A stretch of DNA of 64,000 bases from Oceanobacillus timonensis (GTDB lineage Bacteria > Bacillota > Bacilli > Bacillales > Amphibacillaceae). Position numbers and translations under genes: made by a program. Shown piece after piece: positions 25,763 through 35,655 of the stretch. Below the pieces are notes generated by a model. The model did no database searches. It was not told where the DNA came from and saw nothing but the letters and a program-made list of their open reading frames with translations. Position 1 is the first letter of the stretch. Every line of letters starts with the position of its first letter. Where the stretch lies: positions 1,630,368-1,694,367 of the forward strand of contig NZ_LT800497.1 in the NCBI RefSeq assembly GCF_900166635.1. Reading direction: 5' to 3'.

Positions 25763-27799
25763 TTAGGATTTCTTCTTTTTTAACAACCTGGCGTTAAAAG
25801 CGACAATAATGGTACTTAGTGACATTAACACAGCGCCGACTGCCGGATCCATAACAATGCCCCAAGGAGCTAAAATACCTGCTGCTAATGGAATAGCAAT
25901 AATGTTGTAGCCGGCTGCCCACCAGAGATTTTGAATCATTTTGCGATAGGTTAACCGGGAAAGTTCAATAATGGAAACAACATCAACCGGATTGCTGTTT
26001 ACTAATACGATATCTGCTGTTTCCATCGCCACGTCTGTACCGGCACCGACTGCAACACCTAAGTCAGCAGTAGCTAAAGCAGGAGAGTCATTGATTCCGT
26101 CTCCAGTCATCGCTGTCCTTTTATTATTTGCTTGCAGTTGTTTGATCTGATCCGCTTTTTGATCAGGTAGAACTTCGGCAATTACATGATCAATGCCGAT
26201 TTCTTTGGCCACACCATTTGCGACGGTTTGATTATCACCAGTCAGCATCTGTGCTTCGATACCGAGTTCATGCAAACGGCGTACCGCTTCTTTAGAAGAA
26301 TCTTTGACCTGGTCGGCAAGTGCAATCATGCCAATGCATTGTTCTTCCTCTAAAACGAAAATAACGGTTTTTCCTGCGTCAGATAACCTATCCAAAGCGG
26401 CTGTATCATAAGCAATGTTGTTTTTATCCATATATCCGGGGCTTACAGCTAAATACCACGTATCTTCCAGTTTTGCTTTGATCCCGGCGCCGGTTATCGA
26501 ATCAAATGTTTCCGGCTGTTTCAAGTCTATCTTCTGTTTCTTGGCAGAAGCCATGATACCGGCAGCTATTGGATGCTCCGACTGTGCTTCGATGGAAGCT
26601 GCTTTTTGTAAAAGCTCATCCTCGCTGATACTGCCATTAGGTACAATATCTGTTACAGCAAATTCCCCTTTGGTTAATGTCCCTGTTTTATCGAATACGA
26701 CAGTATCGATTTTTCGTGCATCTTCAAAACCTGCACGATTACGGATAAACAGGCCATTTTGCGCTGACAGGTAAGTAGAACGGGCGACGACTAAAGGAAT
26801 CGCCAATCCTAATGCGTGCGGACAGGAGATAACCAGAACTGTGACCATTCGTGTCATGGCTTCTTCCAGTCCATATCCTAAAGCTATCCAAACTACAAAC
26901 GTAATAATACCAGCAGAGACAGCTACATAAAATAGTAATTTGGCAGCACGGTCAGAAAACACTTGTGTTTTTGATTTGCTTTCCTGCGCTTCTTTAACAA
27001 GCTGAACGACCTGTGAGAGATAGCCTTCTTCACTTGTTTTGGAAACCTCAATTGTCAAGGAACCAGATGTGTTGATGGAACCGCCGATGGCTTCATCTTT
27101 TACCTGCTTTTCAACAGGAATGGATTCACCGGTCAGCATCGATTCATCGATAGAAGATTTCCCATCTATAACAATACCGTCTGCTGGTATTTTTTCGCCG
27201 GGTTTTATCCGTACATGATCCCCTTTTTGAAGCTCTGAAACATGAACAACCTCTGTATTACCCGCCTGGTCGATTTTGGTTGCTTCCTGTGGCATCAGTT
27301 CCACTAAAGATTCCATGGAATCAGAGGCTTTGCTGACTGATTTCATTTCCACCCAATGACCCAGTAGCATAATCGCAATCAGTGTTGCCAGTTCCCAGAA
27401 TAAATCATGCCCCTCCAGGCCGAGGACAGTTGCTGCACTGTAAACATAAGCTACAGTGATTGCAAAACCGATTAATGTCATCATTCCTGGCGATTTTTGT
27501 TTCAATTCATCAATAGCGCCTGTTAAAAATGGCCAGCCGCCATAGAAGAAAATAAGGCTGGCTAGAATCAGCTCTATCCAACTATCCCCGGTAAATGAGA
27601 GATTGTAGTTGAAAAACGACTGAATCATATCAGAAAGCAGAATAATTGGCACGGCCAAGACAAGCGAAATGTAGAAACGTTTTTTAAAGTCTGCAATCAT
27701 ATGCTCGTGATGATGCTCATGCGAATGTGAACGATGGTCTTCATGATGATGTCCATGATTAGGTTGTTGTGTATCGTGATGTTGGTGTTGTTCATGCAT
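25763..27799 (-). CDS. copB: CopB-type heavy-metal P1B ATPase (copper/silver export)
   Basis: 678-aa membrane pump. The N-terminal 33 residues hold over a dozen His in place of a CxxC metal domain. The intramembrane metal motif is CPH (326-328), typical of CopB. TGES lies at 223-226, the phosphorylated Asp370 in DKTGT, then the HP motif and GDGIND. Predicted to export Cu (Cu2+ or Cu+) or Ag. GGAGTG lies before the ATG. A CsoR-like operator sits 35 bp upstream. No copZ or csoR gene is in the window. Confidence 0.92.
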   Translation of the reverse strand: MHEQHQHHDTQQPNHGHHHEDHRSHSHEHHHEHMIADFKKRFYISLVLAVPIILLSDMIQSFFNYNLSFTGDSWIELILASLIFFYGGWPFLTGAIDELKQKSPGMMTLIGFAITVAYVYSAATVLGLEGHDLFWELATLIAIMLLGHWVEMKSVSKASDSMESLVELMPQEATKIDQAGNTEVVHVSELQKGDHVRIKPGEKIPADGIVIDGKSSIDESMLTGESIPVEKQVKDEAIGGSINTSGSLTIEVSKTSEEGYLSQVVQLVKEAQESKSKTQVFSDRAAKLLFYVAVSAGIITFVVWIALGYGLEEAMTRMVTVLVISCPHALGLAIPLVVARSTYLSAQNGLFIRNRAGFEDARKIDTVVFDKTGTLTKGEFAVTDIVPNGSISEDELLQKAASIEAQSEHPIAAGIMASAKKQKIDLKQPETFDSITGAGIKAKLEDTWYLAVSPGYMDKNNIAYDTAALDRLSDAGKTVIFVLEEEQCIGMIALADQVKDSSKEAVRRLHELGIEAQMLTGDNQTVANGVAKEIGIDHVIAEVLPDQKADQIKQLQANNKRTAMTGDGINDSPALATADLGVAVGAGTDVAMETADIVLVNSNPVDVVSIIELSRLTYRKMIQNLWWAAGYNIIAIPLAAGILAPWGIVMDPAVGAVLMSLSTIIVAFNARLLKKKKS

Positions 27800-27834
27800 T
27801 TGTCATTCACTCCTTTCTTATTTCTATTAGTAAT

Positions 27835-27851
27835 ATACCCCTTATAGGTAT
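27835..27851. promoter_or_regulatory. CsoR-like operator upstream of copB
   Basis: ATACC (27835-27839) and GGTAT (27847-27851) flank CCTTATA. This resembles the ATACC...GGTAT arms of copper-sensing CsoR sites. It is 36 bp before the copB start, where a repressor would block transcription. Identified by resemblance only. Confidence 0.5.
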
Positions 27852-27969
27852 GTGAAAAACATGAAATTGTCCATTTTGATGACGAGGCTTATACAAGCAA
27901 ACAAAAGAACAATATTATGATATAATTGACCATATAGAAAGCAATTATCAAGAAGGGAGCGAATTGGCA

Positions 27970-28188
27970 ATGACTTTAGCAGAGATTTTTCGGAATGAAG
28001 GAAAAGAAGAAGGGAAAGCAGAAGCACTAGCTAATACAACCATTCGATTAATCACCAAGTTTGTAGCTCCGCTTGCAGAAGATATCAAGAAACAGATATA
28101 CGAACAGGAAATAAGCACATTGGAAATAATCATCGATCATATTGATGAATTGGAAACAATAGAAGACGTCAAACAATATTTGAAATAG
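27970..28188 (+). CDS. 72-codon ORF like the C-terminus of Rpn/YhgA nuclease-transposases
   Basis: It begins LAEIFRNEGKEEGKAEALANTTIRL and ends in an acidic helical tail, like the C-terminal part of Rpn-family (PD-(D/E)XK, recombination-promoting) proteins. The N-terminal nuclease domain is absent upstream. AAGGGAG lies 10 nt before the ATG at 27970; a TTG at 27964 is too near it. It is either a remnant of an Rpn gene or a stand-alone copy of the short internal product reported to act as antitoxin in some Rpn genes. Confidence 0.5.
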   Translation: MTLAEIFRNEGKEEGKAEALANTTIRLITKFVAPLAEDIKKQIYEQEISTLEIIIDHIDELETIEDVKQYLK

Positions 28189-28344
28189 AAAGGAACGGAA
28201 ATACGGAAATATAATGGAGATTTTTAAATACAGAAGCAAGTGATATAAAGCTGATATGTTTAATATGAATGGGGAAGTGCCGAAAATTTTTTGAAATTCC
28301 CCCTTCCCATTCTCTGATAAATCTGATAAGATAGTGAAAATATC

Positions 28345-28815
28345 AAAATAGGAATGCAAGGATAAGGAGTAGTACTTGTCTGACTTGTTTGCAGAAAGTT
28401 GCTGGCGGATGAAAAGCAATAACAAGGAAGCAGGGAACTCACCTTTTGAGCAGCCTTAGTGAAACCAAGAGTAAAAGAGAGTAATTAAGGACGGAACCCC
28501 GCCGTTACACGGGAAGGATATAAGTGCGTGTTCAAAAAGACCGATAAATAGGACCAAGAAGTTCAAGGCGACGAGATTTTTACGAACGGAGCGTATGCTT
28601 TATAATACGTGAGTATCGGAAAAATCTCGTCAACGCAGAAATTCGCCGTGTCATTTTTATTGGACTTTTTGAACATCCTCTATAAGATAAATTTGTCTGT
28701 ATCCGGATAAGTGCATGGTAATATATGATTATCATGAAACCGGGGTGGTACCGCGTAAGCATAAGTCTTTCGTCTCCAAGCAATCTACATTGCTGGAGAA
28801 GGAAGGCTTTTTTTA
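28345..28815 (+). promoter_or_regulatory. leucine-specific T-box leader of leuA, split by a repeat insertion
   Basis: Stem I features are AGTA, AGAAAG, a GGCGGATGAAA apical part and the specifier stretch GAA-CTC-ACC (codon CTC, 28438-28440; Leu). A CCGTTA-type stem II region follows. The T-box GGGGTGGTACCGCG is at 28742-28755, and a terminator (TCTCC-AGCAAT with ATTGCT-GGAGA) ends in a T run at ~28813. Uncharged tRNA-Leu should favour readthrough into leuA. A ~165-bp MITE-like repeat sits between stem II and stem III (ATGGTAAT/ATTATCAT). Upstream, 28189-28344 has one GAATGGGGAAG/CTTCCCATTC pair and no ORF. Confidence 0.88.
28520..28686 (-). repeat. MITE-like repeat, copy 1, inside the leuA T-box leader
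   Basis: Inverted ends are GTTCAAAAAG (28530-28539) and CTTTTTGAAC (28665-28674), each flanked further out by TATAAG. Inside is a long imperfect palindrome: ACGAGATTTTTACGAACGG pairs broadly with the GGAAAAATCTCGTC arm. A diverged copy in the other orientation lies at 29 kb distance (59029-59174). No coding capacity; probably a non-autonomous element. Confidence 0.78.
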
Positions 28816-28844
28816 ATTGCATTTAATCTGAGGAGGAATGAAAC

Positions 28845-30530
28845 ATGTTTAATCATCAAAAATACGGAAAACAATATTTTATGCCGCCGACTGTTTCGCA
28901 CGACTGGGTCAAGAAAGAAACCTTAGAGAAGGCACCGGCATGGTGCAGTGTAGACCTGCGGGACGGGAATCAGGCACTGCCGATTCCAATGAATTTAGAA
29001 GAAAAACTGGCGATGTTTCAGCTGTTAGTAGATATTGGATTTAAAGAAATTGAAGTTGGATTTCCGGCTGCTTCCGATACCGAGTTTACATTGGTGCGAA
29101 CGCTGATTGACAACAATATGATTCCGGATGATGTAACCATTATGGTGATTACGCAGGCGAGGGAACATATTATCCGTCGGACCTTTGAAGCCATTGAAGG
29201 GGCGCCGAAAGCCATTGTACACTTATATAATTCAACGTCAGAGGCACAGCGCAGACAGGTATTTAAGAAATCTAAAGATGAAATTAAACAGATTGCTTTA
29301 GACGGAGCTGTTTTAGTACAGGAGCTGGCTGAACAGACAGAGGGGAATTTCTATTTTCAATATAGTCCGGAAAGTTTTTCGGGCACAGAGGTCGATTATG
29401 CATTAGATATTTGCAACAGTGTACTGGATATTTGGAAGCCGGCATCCGATCATAAAGCGATTATTAATATTCCGGCAACCGTGGAAGTTGCGATGCCGCA
29501 TATTTTCGCCAGTCAAATCGAATATATTCATAAAAATCTCTCCTATCGCGATGGGGTTGTTTTATCCATTCACCCGCATAATGACCGGGGAAGCGGTGTG
29601 AGTGATGCAGAATTCGGCGTGCTCGCAGGAGCAGAACGCGTGGAAGGTACGTTATTTGGTATCGGCGAGCGGACCGGCAATGTGGATTTGATTACTTTAG
29701 CGATGAATATGTATTCGCAAGGGTTTGATCCGGAATTGGATTTCAGCCAGATGAATGCGATTCGTGAAAAGTATGAAAAGCTGACCAGAACAGAAGTGCA
29801 TGAAAGACATCCTTATTCCGGCGATCTTGTTTTCACAGCATTTTCTGGTTCGCATCAGGATGCCATCTCCAAAGGAATGAAATATCGTCAGGAAAATGAA
29901 GTGGAAGAATGGGATATTCCATATATTCCAGTGGATCCGGGAGACATTGGAAGAAATTATCAAACGGATGTTATTCGAGTCAACAGCCAGTCCGGAAAAG
30001 GCGGTATCGGCTATATCCTTGAAACAAACTTTGGCGTGAAGCTCCCGTATAAAATGAATGAAGCGATGGGATATGCCACGAAAGAAGTATCGGATCAAAC
30101 CAGCAGAGAGCTGGCTGCTGAAGAAATTTATCAGGTATTCAGAGAGAATTATGTAGACTACCATCCGTATTTTGAACTTGTGAATTACCATTTTAATAAA
30201 GGAAACGGGCAGGAAGTTACGTTAACTATCCAAACAGAGGAGGAGCAAGTCGAATTGCAAGGAAATGGCGCCGGAAGTCTGGATGCCATCAGCAATGCAT
30301 TAAAAGCTTACTTTAACATGGACTATGCTTTAGAAGTTTATGAGCAGCAATCGTTAGGTAAAGATTCTTCTGCAGAAGCCTGTGCACAGATTGGTATTTC
30401 TCATCAAGGAGCAATTTATTGGGGTGCAGGTATTCATGAGGATATTACCGCAGCATCTATTTACGCTTTAGTAGTGGCGGTAAATAGACTGGAGGACGCC
30501 TTGATCAGCCAAAAAGAAACGGTGAAGTAA
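28845..30530 (+). CDS. leuA: 2-isopropylmalate synthase, long (type 2) form
   Basis: First committed step of leucine synthesis: acetyl-CoA plus 2-oxoisovalerate to 2-isopropylmalate. 561 aa, the size of the yeast/Corynebacterium-type enzyme. The metal/substrate motif is DLRDGNQA near residue 38, and the metal-binding HPHNDRGSG follows. The C-terminal regulatory domain ends in the Gly-rich [20 protein letters not shown] lies before the ATG. It is not in an ilv-leu operon but has its own leucine T-box and terminator, so it stands as a separately controlled leucine gene. Confidence 0.94.
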   Translation: MFNHQKYGKQYFMPPTVSHDWVKKETLEKAPAWCSVDLRDGNQALPIPMNLEEKLAMFQLLVDIGFKEIEVGFPAASDTEFTLVRTLIDNNMIPDDVTIMVITQAREHIIRRTFEAIEGAPKAIVHLYNSTSEAQRRQVFKKSKDEIKQIALDGAVLVQELAEQTEGNFYFQYSPESFSGTEVDYALDICNSVLDIWKPASDHKAIINIPATVEVAMPHIFASQIEYIHKNLSYRDGVVLSIHPHNDRGSGVSDAEFGVLAGAERVEGTLFGIGERTGNVDLITLAMNMYSQGFDPELDFSQMNAIREKYEKLTRTEVHERHPYSGDLVFTAFSGSHQDAISKGMKYRQENEVEEWDIPYIPVDPGDIGRNYQTDVIRVNSQSGKGGIGYILETNFGVKLPYKMNEAMGYATKEVSDQTSRELAAEEIYQVFRENYVDYHPYFELVNYHFNKGNGQEVTLTIQTEEEQVELQGNGAGSLDAISNALKAYFNMDYALEVYEQQSLGKDSSAEACAQIGISHQGAIYWGAGIHEDITAASIYALVVAVNRLEDALISQKETVK

Positions 30531-30566
30531 TGTAATAAAACGTTTAGAAAATTTTCCTATCAAGGA

Positions 30567-30608
30567 AAGCCTCCTTTTTCAATTTCTGTTGAGAAAGGGG
30601 GCTTTTTT
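30567..30608 (+). terminator. Rho-independent terminator of leuA
   Basis: AAGCCTCCTTTTTCA pairs with TGAGAAAGGGGGCTT (13 of 15 plus wobble) and runs into six T. Bases 30609-30824 hold no further clear feature; a TTGACA at 30794 has no matching -10. Confidence 0.85.
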
Positions 30609-30824
30609 ATGTCGTGACACGGCGGATAAGCAATCCTTAAGAGGAAATAATATGTAATCTCATAATAAAAGGATACGTTTTAAGCTGTTCTATTCATTTC
30701 TATTGTTTCTATAATGCCTGAACAGGGTATACAAAAAGAGAGTCTTATGAAAGATGGCGGCGTAAATTATTTAAAAATGGATACAGTAACATTTGACAGG
30801 GATAACAAGGAAGGAATGAATGAA

Positions 30825-31784
30825 ATGTTAGTAAAATTATTAGAACCATTAAATGTTCCAGATGCACTGATTGAGAAATTAGCAGAACCGATTAAACAGA
30901 AAGGACATGCATTTACTTACTATAATGAAAAAACAACGGATACTAATGAACTGGCAAAACGCAGTAAAGACGCAGACGTTGTGATGATTGCCAATAATCC
31001 GTATCCCACCGAAGTAATTGACCAAAGTGAGAATTTAAAATTAATTAATGTTGCTTTTACAGGCGTGGATCATGTAGGGATAGCAGGTGCAAAAAATCAG
31101 GATATTCTGGTATGTAACGCCGCCGGGTATGCAAACCAGGCAGTAGCTGAATTAACCATTGGCCTGGTGATGGATTTATATCGTCATATCACACAAGGAA
31201 ATGAAGATATCCGCGCAACAAAATATTCTGGAGCTTTTCAAGGGAAGGAAATTAAAGGAAAAACAGTCGGTATCATCGGTACAGGAAAAATAGGTATCGA
31301 GGTTGCGCGTTTATTTAAAGCTTTTGGTGCAAAATTAGTGGCCTCCAATCAGGCCAGTATTAATCCGGAAGCAGTGGATTTGGGTGTAGAGTATATGGAT
31401 TTAGATGATATGATGACGCAATTGGATATTGTAACTCTACACGTGCCATCTATACCTAGTACCCAAGGGTTAATCTCGAAAGAAAAACTGGATTTAATGA
31501 AAGAATCCGCCGTTTTAATCAACTGTGCAAGAGGACCGATTGTGGATAATGATGCCCTTGCAGATGCGTTGAACAATGGTAAAATTGCAGGAGCTGGTAT
31601 TGATGTGTTTGATATGGAACCGCCAATTCCAGACGATTATAAACTATTGCATGCAAAAAATGCGATATTAACGCCGCATGTCGGCTTTTTAACGGATGAG
31701 GCAATGGAATTACGTGCGGAAGTGGCGTTTGAAAATACGCTGGCATTTTTAGACGGGAATCCTCAGAATGTAATGAAGCGGTAA
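30825..31784 (+). CDS. D-isomer-specific 2-hydroxyacid dehydrogenase
   Basis: NAD-dependent dehydrogenase of the SerA/D-lactate/hydroxypyruvate group, 319 aa from the ATG at 30825 (AAGGA 9 nt upstream). Upstream in-frame codons are not family-like, and the ATG at 30816 is a second choice. The NAD fold GIIGTGKIGIE and the catalytic Arg (NCARGPIVD), Glu (DVFDMEPP) and His (LTPHVGFLT) are all present. The substrate is unknown; no ACT or other regulatory domain is present. It has its own terminator and is probably monocistronic. Confidence 0.87.
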   Translation: MLVKLLEPLNVPDALIEKLAEPIKQKGHAFTYYNEKTTDTNELAKRSKDADVVMIANNPYPTEVIDQSENLKLINVAFTGVDHVGIAGAKNQDILVCNAAGYANQAVAELTIGLVMDLYRHITQGNEDIRATKYSGAFQGKEIKGKTVGIIGTGKIGIEVARLFKAFGAKLVASNQASINPEAVDLGVEYMDLDDMMTQLDIVTLHVPSIPSTQGLISKEKLDLMKESAVLINCARGPIVDNDALADALNNGKIAGAGIDVFDMEPPIPDDYKLLHAKNAILTPHVGFLTDEAMELRAEVAFENTLAFLDGNPQNVMKR

Positions 31785-31845
31785 TGTTTTGAAAAATAGC
31801 TGTGCGATAAAAAATAATATGCACTTGTTTTTCTTCATTTTAAAT

Positions 31846-31892
31846 AGGGATGGTATAATGCTGGTAGGAGGGCATGATATCATCCCTTTTTT
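31846..31892 (+). terminator. Rho-independent terminator
   Basis: AGGGATG (31846-31852) pairs with CATCCCT (31881-31887) across a loop, ending in TTTTTT, after the hydroxyacid dehydrogenase gene. Confidence 0.65.
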
Positions 31893-31978
31893 GTAGTTTG
31901 TTCATCAGGAAGTTATCAGAAATTTGTACAGAGTTATAGATACAGTTACGTAATGTAAGTAAGCGAGGAGGCAATGGA

Positions 31979-32395
31979 ATGAAAACCTATTTGTTCACAG
32001 CAGCATGGGGTGTTATCGTCTGGGGAGCTGCTACATTATTTTTCCGAATTTTTGGAGAAAAAGTTCTGTTTCCACCTGGTACGGATGCATTTACATATAG
32101 TTCCGCAATGCTTCTAGTTGGAACAGCCATCCTATTAATGTTGGTCGTCTATCTCTATACCTTATTTGATAAAAAAGATTATGCAGCGATCCGATTTGGA
32201 ATTGTAGGAACGATGATTGGTTTAGTACTGGATAGCTTTGTTTTTTCAAATTATCAAATAATCTATCCGAACTTAAACGAGACACAGGTTATTGCTTTTT
32301 CATCCTGGATGTCTTTTGCTTATGCCTTGTATTTAGTCATTCCCTTTTTGTTTCAGCAGAAAGTCAGGCAAAAACAAGTTGTAAGAGGAAAGTAG
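31979..32395 (+). CDS. small four-TM membrane protein (DUF5367-like)
   Basis: 138 aa with four hydrophobic helices (about residues 5-22, 40-62, 76-94, 100-120) and a basic C-terminus. GGAGG is 8 nt before the ATG. The order and the start KTYLFTAAWGVIVWG recall the DUF5367 family; I am not certain. It precedes the ada gene by ~80 nt, but no functional tie is visible. Confidence 0.6.
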   Translation: MKTYLFTAAWGVIVWGAATLFFRIFGEKVLFPPGTDAFTYSSAMLLVGTAILLMLVVYLYTLFDKKDYAAIRFGIVGTMIGLVLDSFVFSNYQIIYPNLNETQVIAFSSWMSFAYALYLVIPFLFQQKVRQKQVVRGK

Positions 32396-32478
32396 AAGCT
32401 TTCATATCTTGCTTTTTAATTAGATGCCTCTTTATTTCTTATCTTTCAGGTGTACAATGAAAGTAGAGGTGATTGCTA

Positions 32479-33561
32479 GTGAATCCAAACATCACAGCGG
32501 AGCAGCGAAAAGCAATTATGGAAAATGATAAAGCATATGATGGGCAGTTCTTTTATGCGGTGAAAACAACAAAAATCTTTTGCCGCCCTTCTTGTAAATC
32601 AAGAGTTCCCAACTTTGATAATGTCACGATTTTTAGAAAAGCAGAAGATGCTTTGCAGGCTGGGTATAGACCATGTAAGAGATGTAAATCTGGAGGAAGC
32701 AGCTTGCCGGATGAAGAATGGGTTTTGCAGGCGGGAAATTATATCAGAGAAAATTATGCAACGTCTTTAACCTTAAACGAGCTTGCAGAAGCAGTTCATG
32801 GCAGTCCTTATCACTTGCATCGCGTGTTTAAAAGATGGAGAGGAATAACTCCTTTGGCTTATTTGCAGCAAATAAGGCTGGAGAAAGCAAAGGATTTTTT
32901 AATAAAAACGAATTTATCTGTTAAGGAAATTAGTCAGCTTGTAGGAATAACAAATCCAACTCGCTTTACAACCCTATTTAAAGAAAAGAATCATCTAACA
33001 CCTCGTCAATTCAGAAAAGCGAACAGGGAGAAGGTATCTGAAATGAAGAATAACCACGAAGAAACAATATATTATGGAAAATTAGAGCATAACGGCTGGT
33101 CGTTCTATCTGGCGGCAACCGATAAAGGGCTATGCTATGTTGGATCTCAAAAGAAAGAAATAGATGAGATAGAAAGCTGGGCTGAGAAAAAAAGAGCAGG
33201 TGCAGAATTGGTACATGATGAACAGAAAATCAATGCTTATAAGGAGCAGCTGATTTCTTATTTGGACGGAGAAAGAACACAATTTGATGTACCGATCGAT
33301 TTAAAAGGTACTGCATTTCAAGAAACCGTTTGGGAAGCACTGCAAAACATTCCTTATGGGAAGACCGTTTCTTATATGGATATAGCGGAAAAAATAGAAA
33401 AGCCCAAAGCTGTCAGAGCTGTTGGTGCAGCAATCGGCGCCAATCCAGTAATGATTCTCGTTCCATGTCATCGTGTGATAGCAAAGGATGGTAAGCTGAC
33501 AGGATTTCGCGGTGGTATTTCGATGAAGGAAGGGCTCTTAGCATTGGAGAAAAAGGCATAA
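32479..33561 (+). CDS. ada: Ada: fused methylphosphotriester sensor, AraC regulator and O6-methylguanine methyltransferase
   Basis: Adaptive-response protein, 360 aa. The N-terminal zinc/methyl-acceptor site has Cys35, Cys39, Cys66 and Cys69 (CRPSC...CKRC). A central AraC-type double helix-turn-helix (about 80-180) follows. The C-terminal alkyltransferase has the acceptor Cys330 in VPCHRV. B. subtilis splits these jobs between AdaA and AdaB; here they are fused as in E. coli. GTG at 32479 is seven nt after GAGGTG; a TTG six nt earlier is too close. It should activate its own expression on DNA methylation. Confidence 0.93.
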   Translation: MNPNITAEQRKAIMENDKAYDGQFFYAVKTTKIFCRPSCKSRVPNFDNVTIFRKAEDALQAGYRPCKRCKSGGSSLPDEEWVLQAGNYIRENYATSLTLNELAEAVHGSPYHLHRVFKRWRGITPLAYLQQIRLEKAKDFLIKTNLSVKEISQLVGITNPTRFTTLFKEKNHLTPRQFRKANREKVSEMKNNHEETIYYGKLEHNGWSFYLAATDKGLCYVGSQKKEIDEIESWAEKKRAGAELVHDEQKINAYKEQLISYLDGERTQFDVPIDLKGTAFQETVWEALQNIPYGKTVSYMDIAEKIEKPKAVRAVGAAIGANPVMILVPCHRVIAKDGKLTGFRGGISMKEGLLALEKKA

Positions 33562-33746
33562 TTGCACTTAAAAATAAAATCTATAAAAGATGAAGGCTAA
33601 ATCGAATTGGTTTAGTCTTTTTTTATGTATCGAAAATAATCACAACCATATTTTTATCTATTTTTAATAATTATTTATTGATTTTCGATAAAATTATATC
33701 TATAATCAATATTAGTATTATGAAATTAAAAATGGAGACTAAAAAA

Positions 33747-34556
33747 ATGAAAGCAATCAAACAACTTATTCGATTCGGCTATGAACAAGCATTATCCTGT
33801 GTTTTTCCGGTAATTATTTTTGCGTCTTTAGCTATAACAAAGTTTATCGAACTTCCTTTCTTATCAAGATATGATTGGTTATTAATCATCTGTTTACTGA
33901 CACAGGTTTTTATGATCATATCTGGATTGGAAACAAAAAAAGAGCTGGTAGTTATCACATTATTTCATATCATCGGGTTGAACTTAGAAATCTTTAAGGT
34001 GAATATGGGTTCATGGGTGTACCCGGAAGAAGCATATACGAAAGTTTTTGGAGTTCCGTTATACAGCGGGTTTATGTACGCAAGTGTAGCCAGCTATTTG
34101 TGCCAGGCATGGAGAAGGCTGGATGTAAGGCTGGTAAAATGGCCATCTATTCTTTTAGCGGGTCCGCTCGCAGCTGCGATTTATTTGAACTTCTTTACCC
34201 ATCATTACTGGCTGGATATACGGTGGTGGCTATCTGCATTGGTCATTATTGTTTTCTTTAGAGCGCATGTGGATTATAAAGTTGGTAATCAACGTTATCG
34301 TATGCCTATTATCCTTTCTTTTTTCCTGATTGGATTCTTTATTTGGATCGCTGAAAATATAGCAACTTTCTTCCAGGCATGGGAATATCCGAATCAGGCG
34401 GAAATGTGGAGTATGGTCCATCTGGGAAAAGTAAGCTCCTGGCTGTTATTAGTCATTGTCAGTTTTTTAATTGTGGCGATGTTAAAGCAATCGCAGGCGA
34501 AAATAGAAGGAATGCTGGATAGAAGTAATCAAGATATTGTCAGAAGTAAAAGTTAA
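33747..34556 (+). CDS. yoaT: DUF817 membrane protein (YoaT-like)
   Basis: 269 aa, about eight TM segments, DUF817 family; function unknown. Typical residues are MGSWVYPE, VPLYSGFMYASVASY and the aromatic HHYWLDIRWW. The ATG at 33747 (GGAG nine nt upstream) is preferred over an earlier ATG at 33678 because it begins the hydrophobic family-like region. It lies with DUF2975 and small HTH genes, as yoaT, yoaS and yozG do in B. subtilis. Confidence 0.82.
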   Translation: MKAIKQLIRFGYEQALSCVFPVIIFASLAITKFIELPFLSRYDWLLIICLLTQVFMIISGLETKKELVVITLFHIIGLNLEIFKVNMGSWVYPEEAYTKVFGVPLYSGFMYASVASYLCQAWRRLDVRLVKWPSILLAGPLAAAIYLNFFTHHYWLDIRWWLSALVIIVFFRAHVDYKVGNQRYRMPIILSFFLIGFFIWIAENIATFFQAWEYPNQAEMWSMVHLGKVSSWLLLVIVSFLIVAMLKQSQAKIEGMLDRSNQDIVRSKS

Positions 34557-34596
34557 TGAAACATGAAATATTGCATTTATCAATGAGGTGATAGTT

Positions 34597-35079
34597 ATGC
34601 CAAAAAGTTCAACAGTATTTTTAAAAACAGTCGTTTATTTAATGGGGTTACTTATATTTGTATTGAGTATCTTCCTGATTCCGCAATTCATAAACAACAT
34701 TTCGGATGGGCCGTCTATGGTAAAATGGGTAATCTACCCGATAATCATCGGATTTCTTTTAACAACGATTCCTTATTATATGGCGCTTTATCAGGCTTTA
34801 CGACTATTAAAGTTAATTGACAAGAACGATGCCTTTTCAGAATCCGCCGTTTTCACATTAAAAAAGATTAAGCAATATGCGCTGATTATTACAGGTATTT
34901 ATATTGTTATGATGCCATTTATTTATATCTTTGCAGAGAAAGATGATGCTCCAGGAGCTATCATTATTGGCTTTGTTCCAATGTTTGCATCCTTTGTGAT
35001 TGCCGTATTTGCATCGGTATTGCAGAAAATCTTGAAGAATGCACTCGATATTAAAACAGAAAATGATTTAACGGTGTGA
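34597..35079 (+). CDS. yoaS: DUF2975 membrane protein (YoaS-like)
   Basis: 160 aa, four TM segments, DUF2975 family. The ATG at 34597 follows GAGGTG by six nt; a GTG nine nt upstream is part of the ribosome site. DUF2975 proteins are nearly always paired with a short Cro/CI-type regulator, as here (next start 9 nt after this stop). The role is unknown; a membrane sensor or target of that regulator is plausible. Confidence 0.82.
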   Translation: MPKSSTVFLKTVVYLMGLLIFVLSIFLIPQFINNISDGPSMVKWVIYPIIIGFLLTTIPYYMALYQALRLLKLIDKNDAFSESAVFTLKKIKQYALIITGIYIVMMPFIYIFAEKDDAPGAIIIGFVPMFASFVIAVFASVLQKILKNALDIKTENDLTV

Positions 35080-35088
35080 GGTGAGCGT

Positions 35089-35313
35089 ATGGCAATTATG
35101 ATTCATATGGATGTTATGCTGGCAAAACGAAAAATGAGCGTGACGGAATTGACCGATAAGGTTGGAATAACGATGGCGAATCTCTCTATCTTAAAAAATG
35201 GAAAAGCAAAAGCAATCCGTTTTTCGACGTTGGAAAAGATATGCGAGGCTTTGGAATGCCAGCCTGGAGATATTTTAGAGTATGTCCCGGATGCGGAAGA
35301 AGGAGAAACGTAA
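35089..35313 (+). CDS. yozG: small Cro/CI (XRE)-family regulator, YozG-like
   Basis: 74 aa, essentially one helix-turn-helix domain (MSVTELTDKVGITMANLSILKNG; about residues 16-38), then FSTLEKICEALECQPGDILEY. Matches YozG-type partners of DUF2975 genes. GAGGTGAGCG before the ATG overlaps the previous stop, so the two are translated together. It probably regulates its own operon. Confidence 0.88.
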   Translation: MAIMIHMDVMLAKRKMSVTELTDKVGITMANLSILKNGKAKAIRFSTLEKICEALECQPGDILEYVPDAEEGET

Positions 35314-35474
35314 AATGTTCCCTGAAGCTTTATCACAGTGATTAATGGATACTGTATAAATCGAAGAAGTGAAGTATCGATTAACATCCAAACTCCTTCA
35401 TATTAAAAGAAAAATAATAAGTATAGGAATTGTCTCAAAGGATCAATTTTACGGTGACTCTCTCCTAAGACACG

Positions 35475-35518
35475 AACAGCCATTAACCCTAAAATTTTCG
35501 AGGTTCATGGCTGTTTTT
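35475..35518 (+). terminator. Rho-independent terminator
   Basis: AACAGCCATTAACC pairs with GGTTCATGGCTGTT (one mismatch) and ends in five T. Elsewhere in 35314-35655 only a TTTATCACAGTG (35328-35339) is notable. It equals the first 12 bases of a bcr1-like left end but has no partner. Confidence 0.82.
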
Positions 35519-35655
35519 AATTGATGTAAATGGTGACAGTATTTGACTTCAAATATTGTAAAGGGTAAGATACTGTAATATCCTGTTCAGATAGTAAACC
35601 AATAATTTGTTTTAAAAATCATAAGTGAGATTAGGAAACAGTAAGGAGTACGTTT

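Noticed and set aside
35328..35339. Further bcr1-like element (TTTATCACAGTG)
   Set aside because: Only 12 bases match the left end; no folded body or right end follows, so it may be chance or a tiny remnant.
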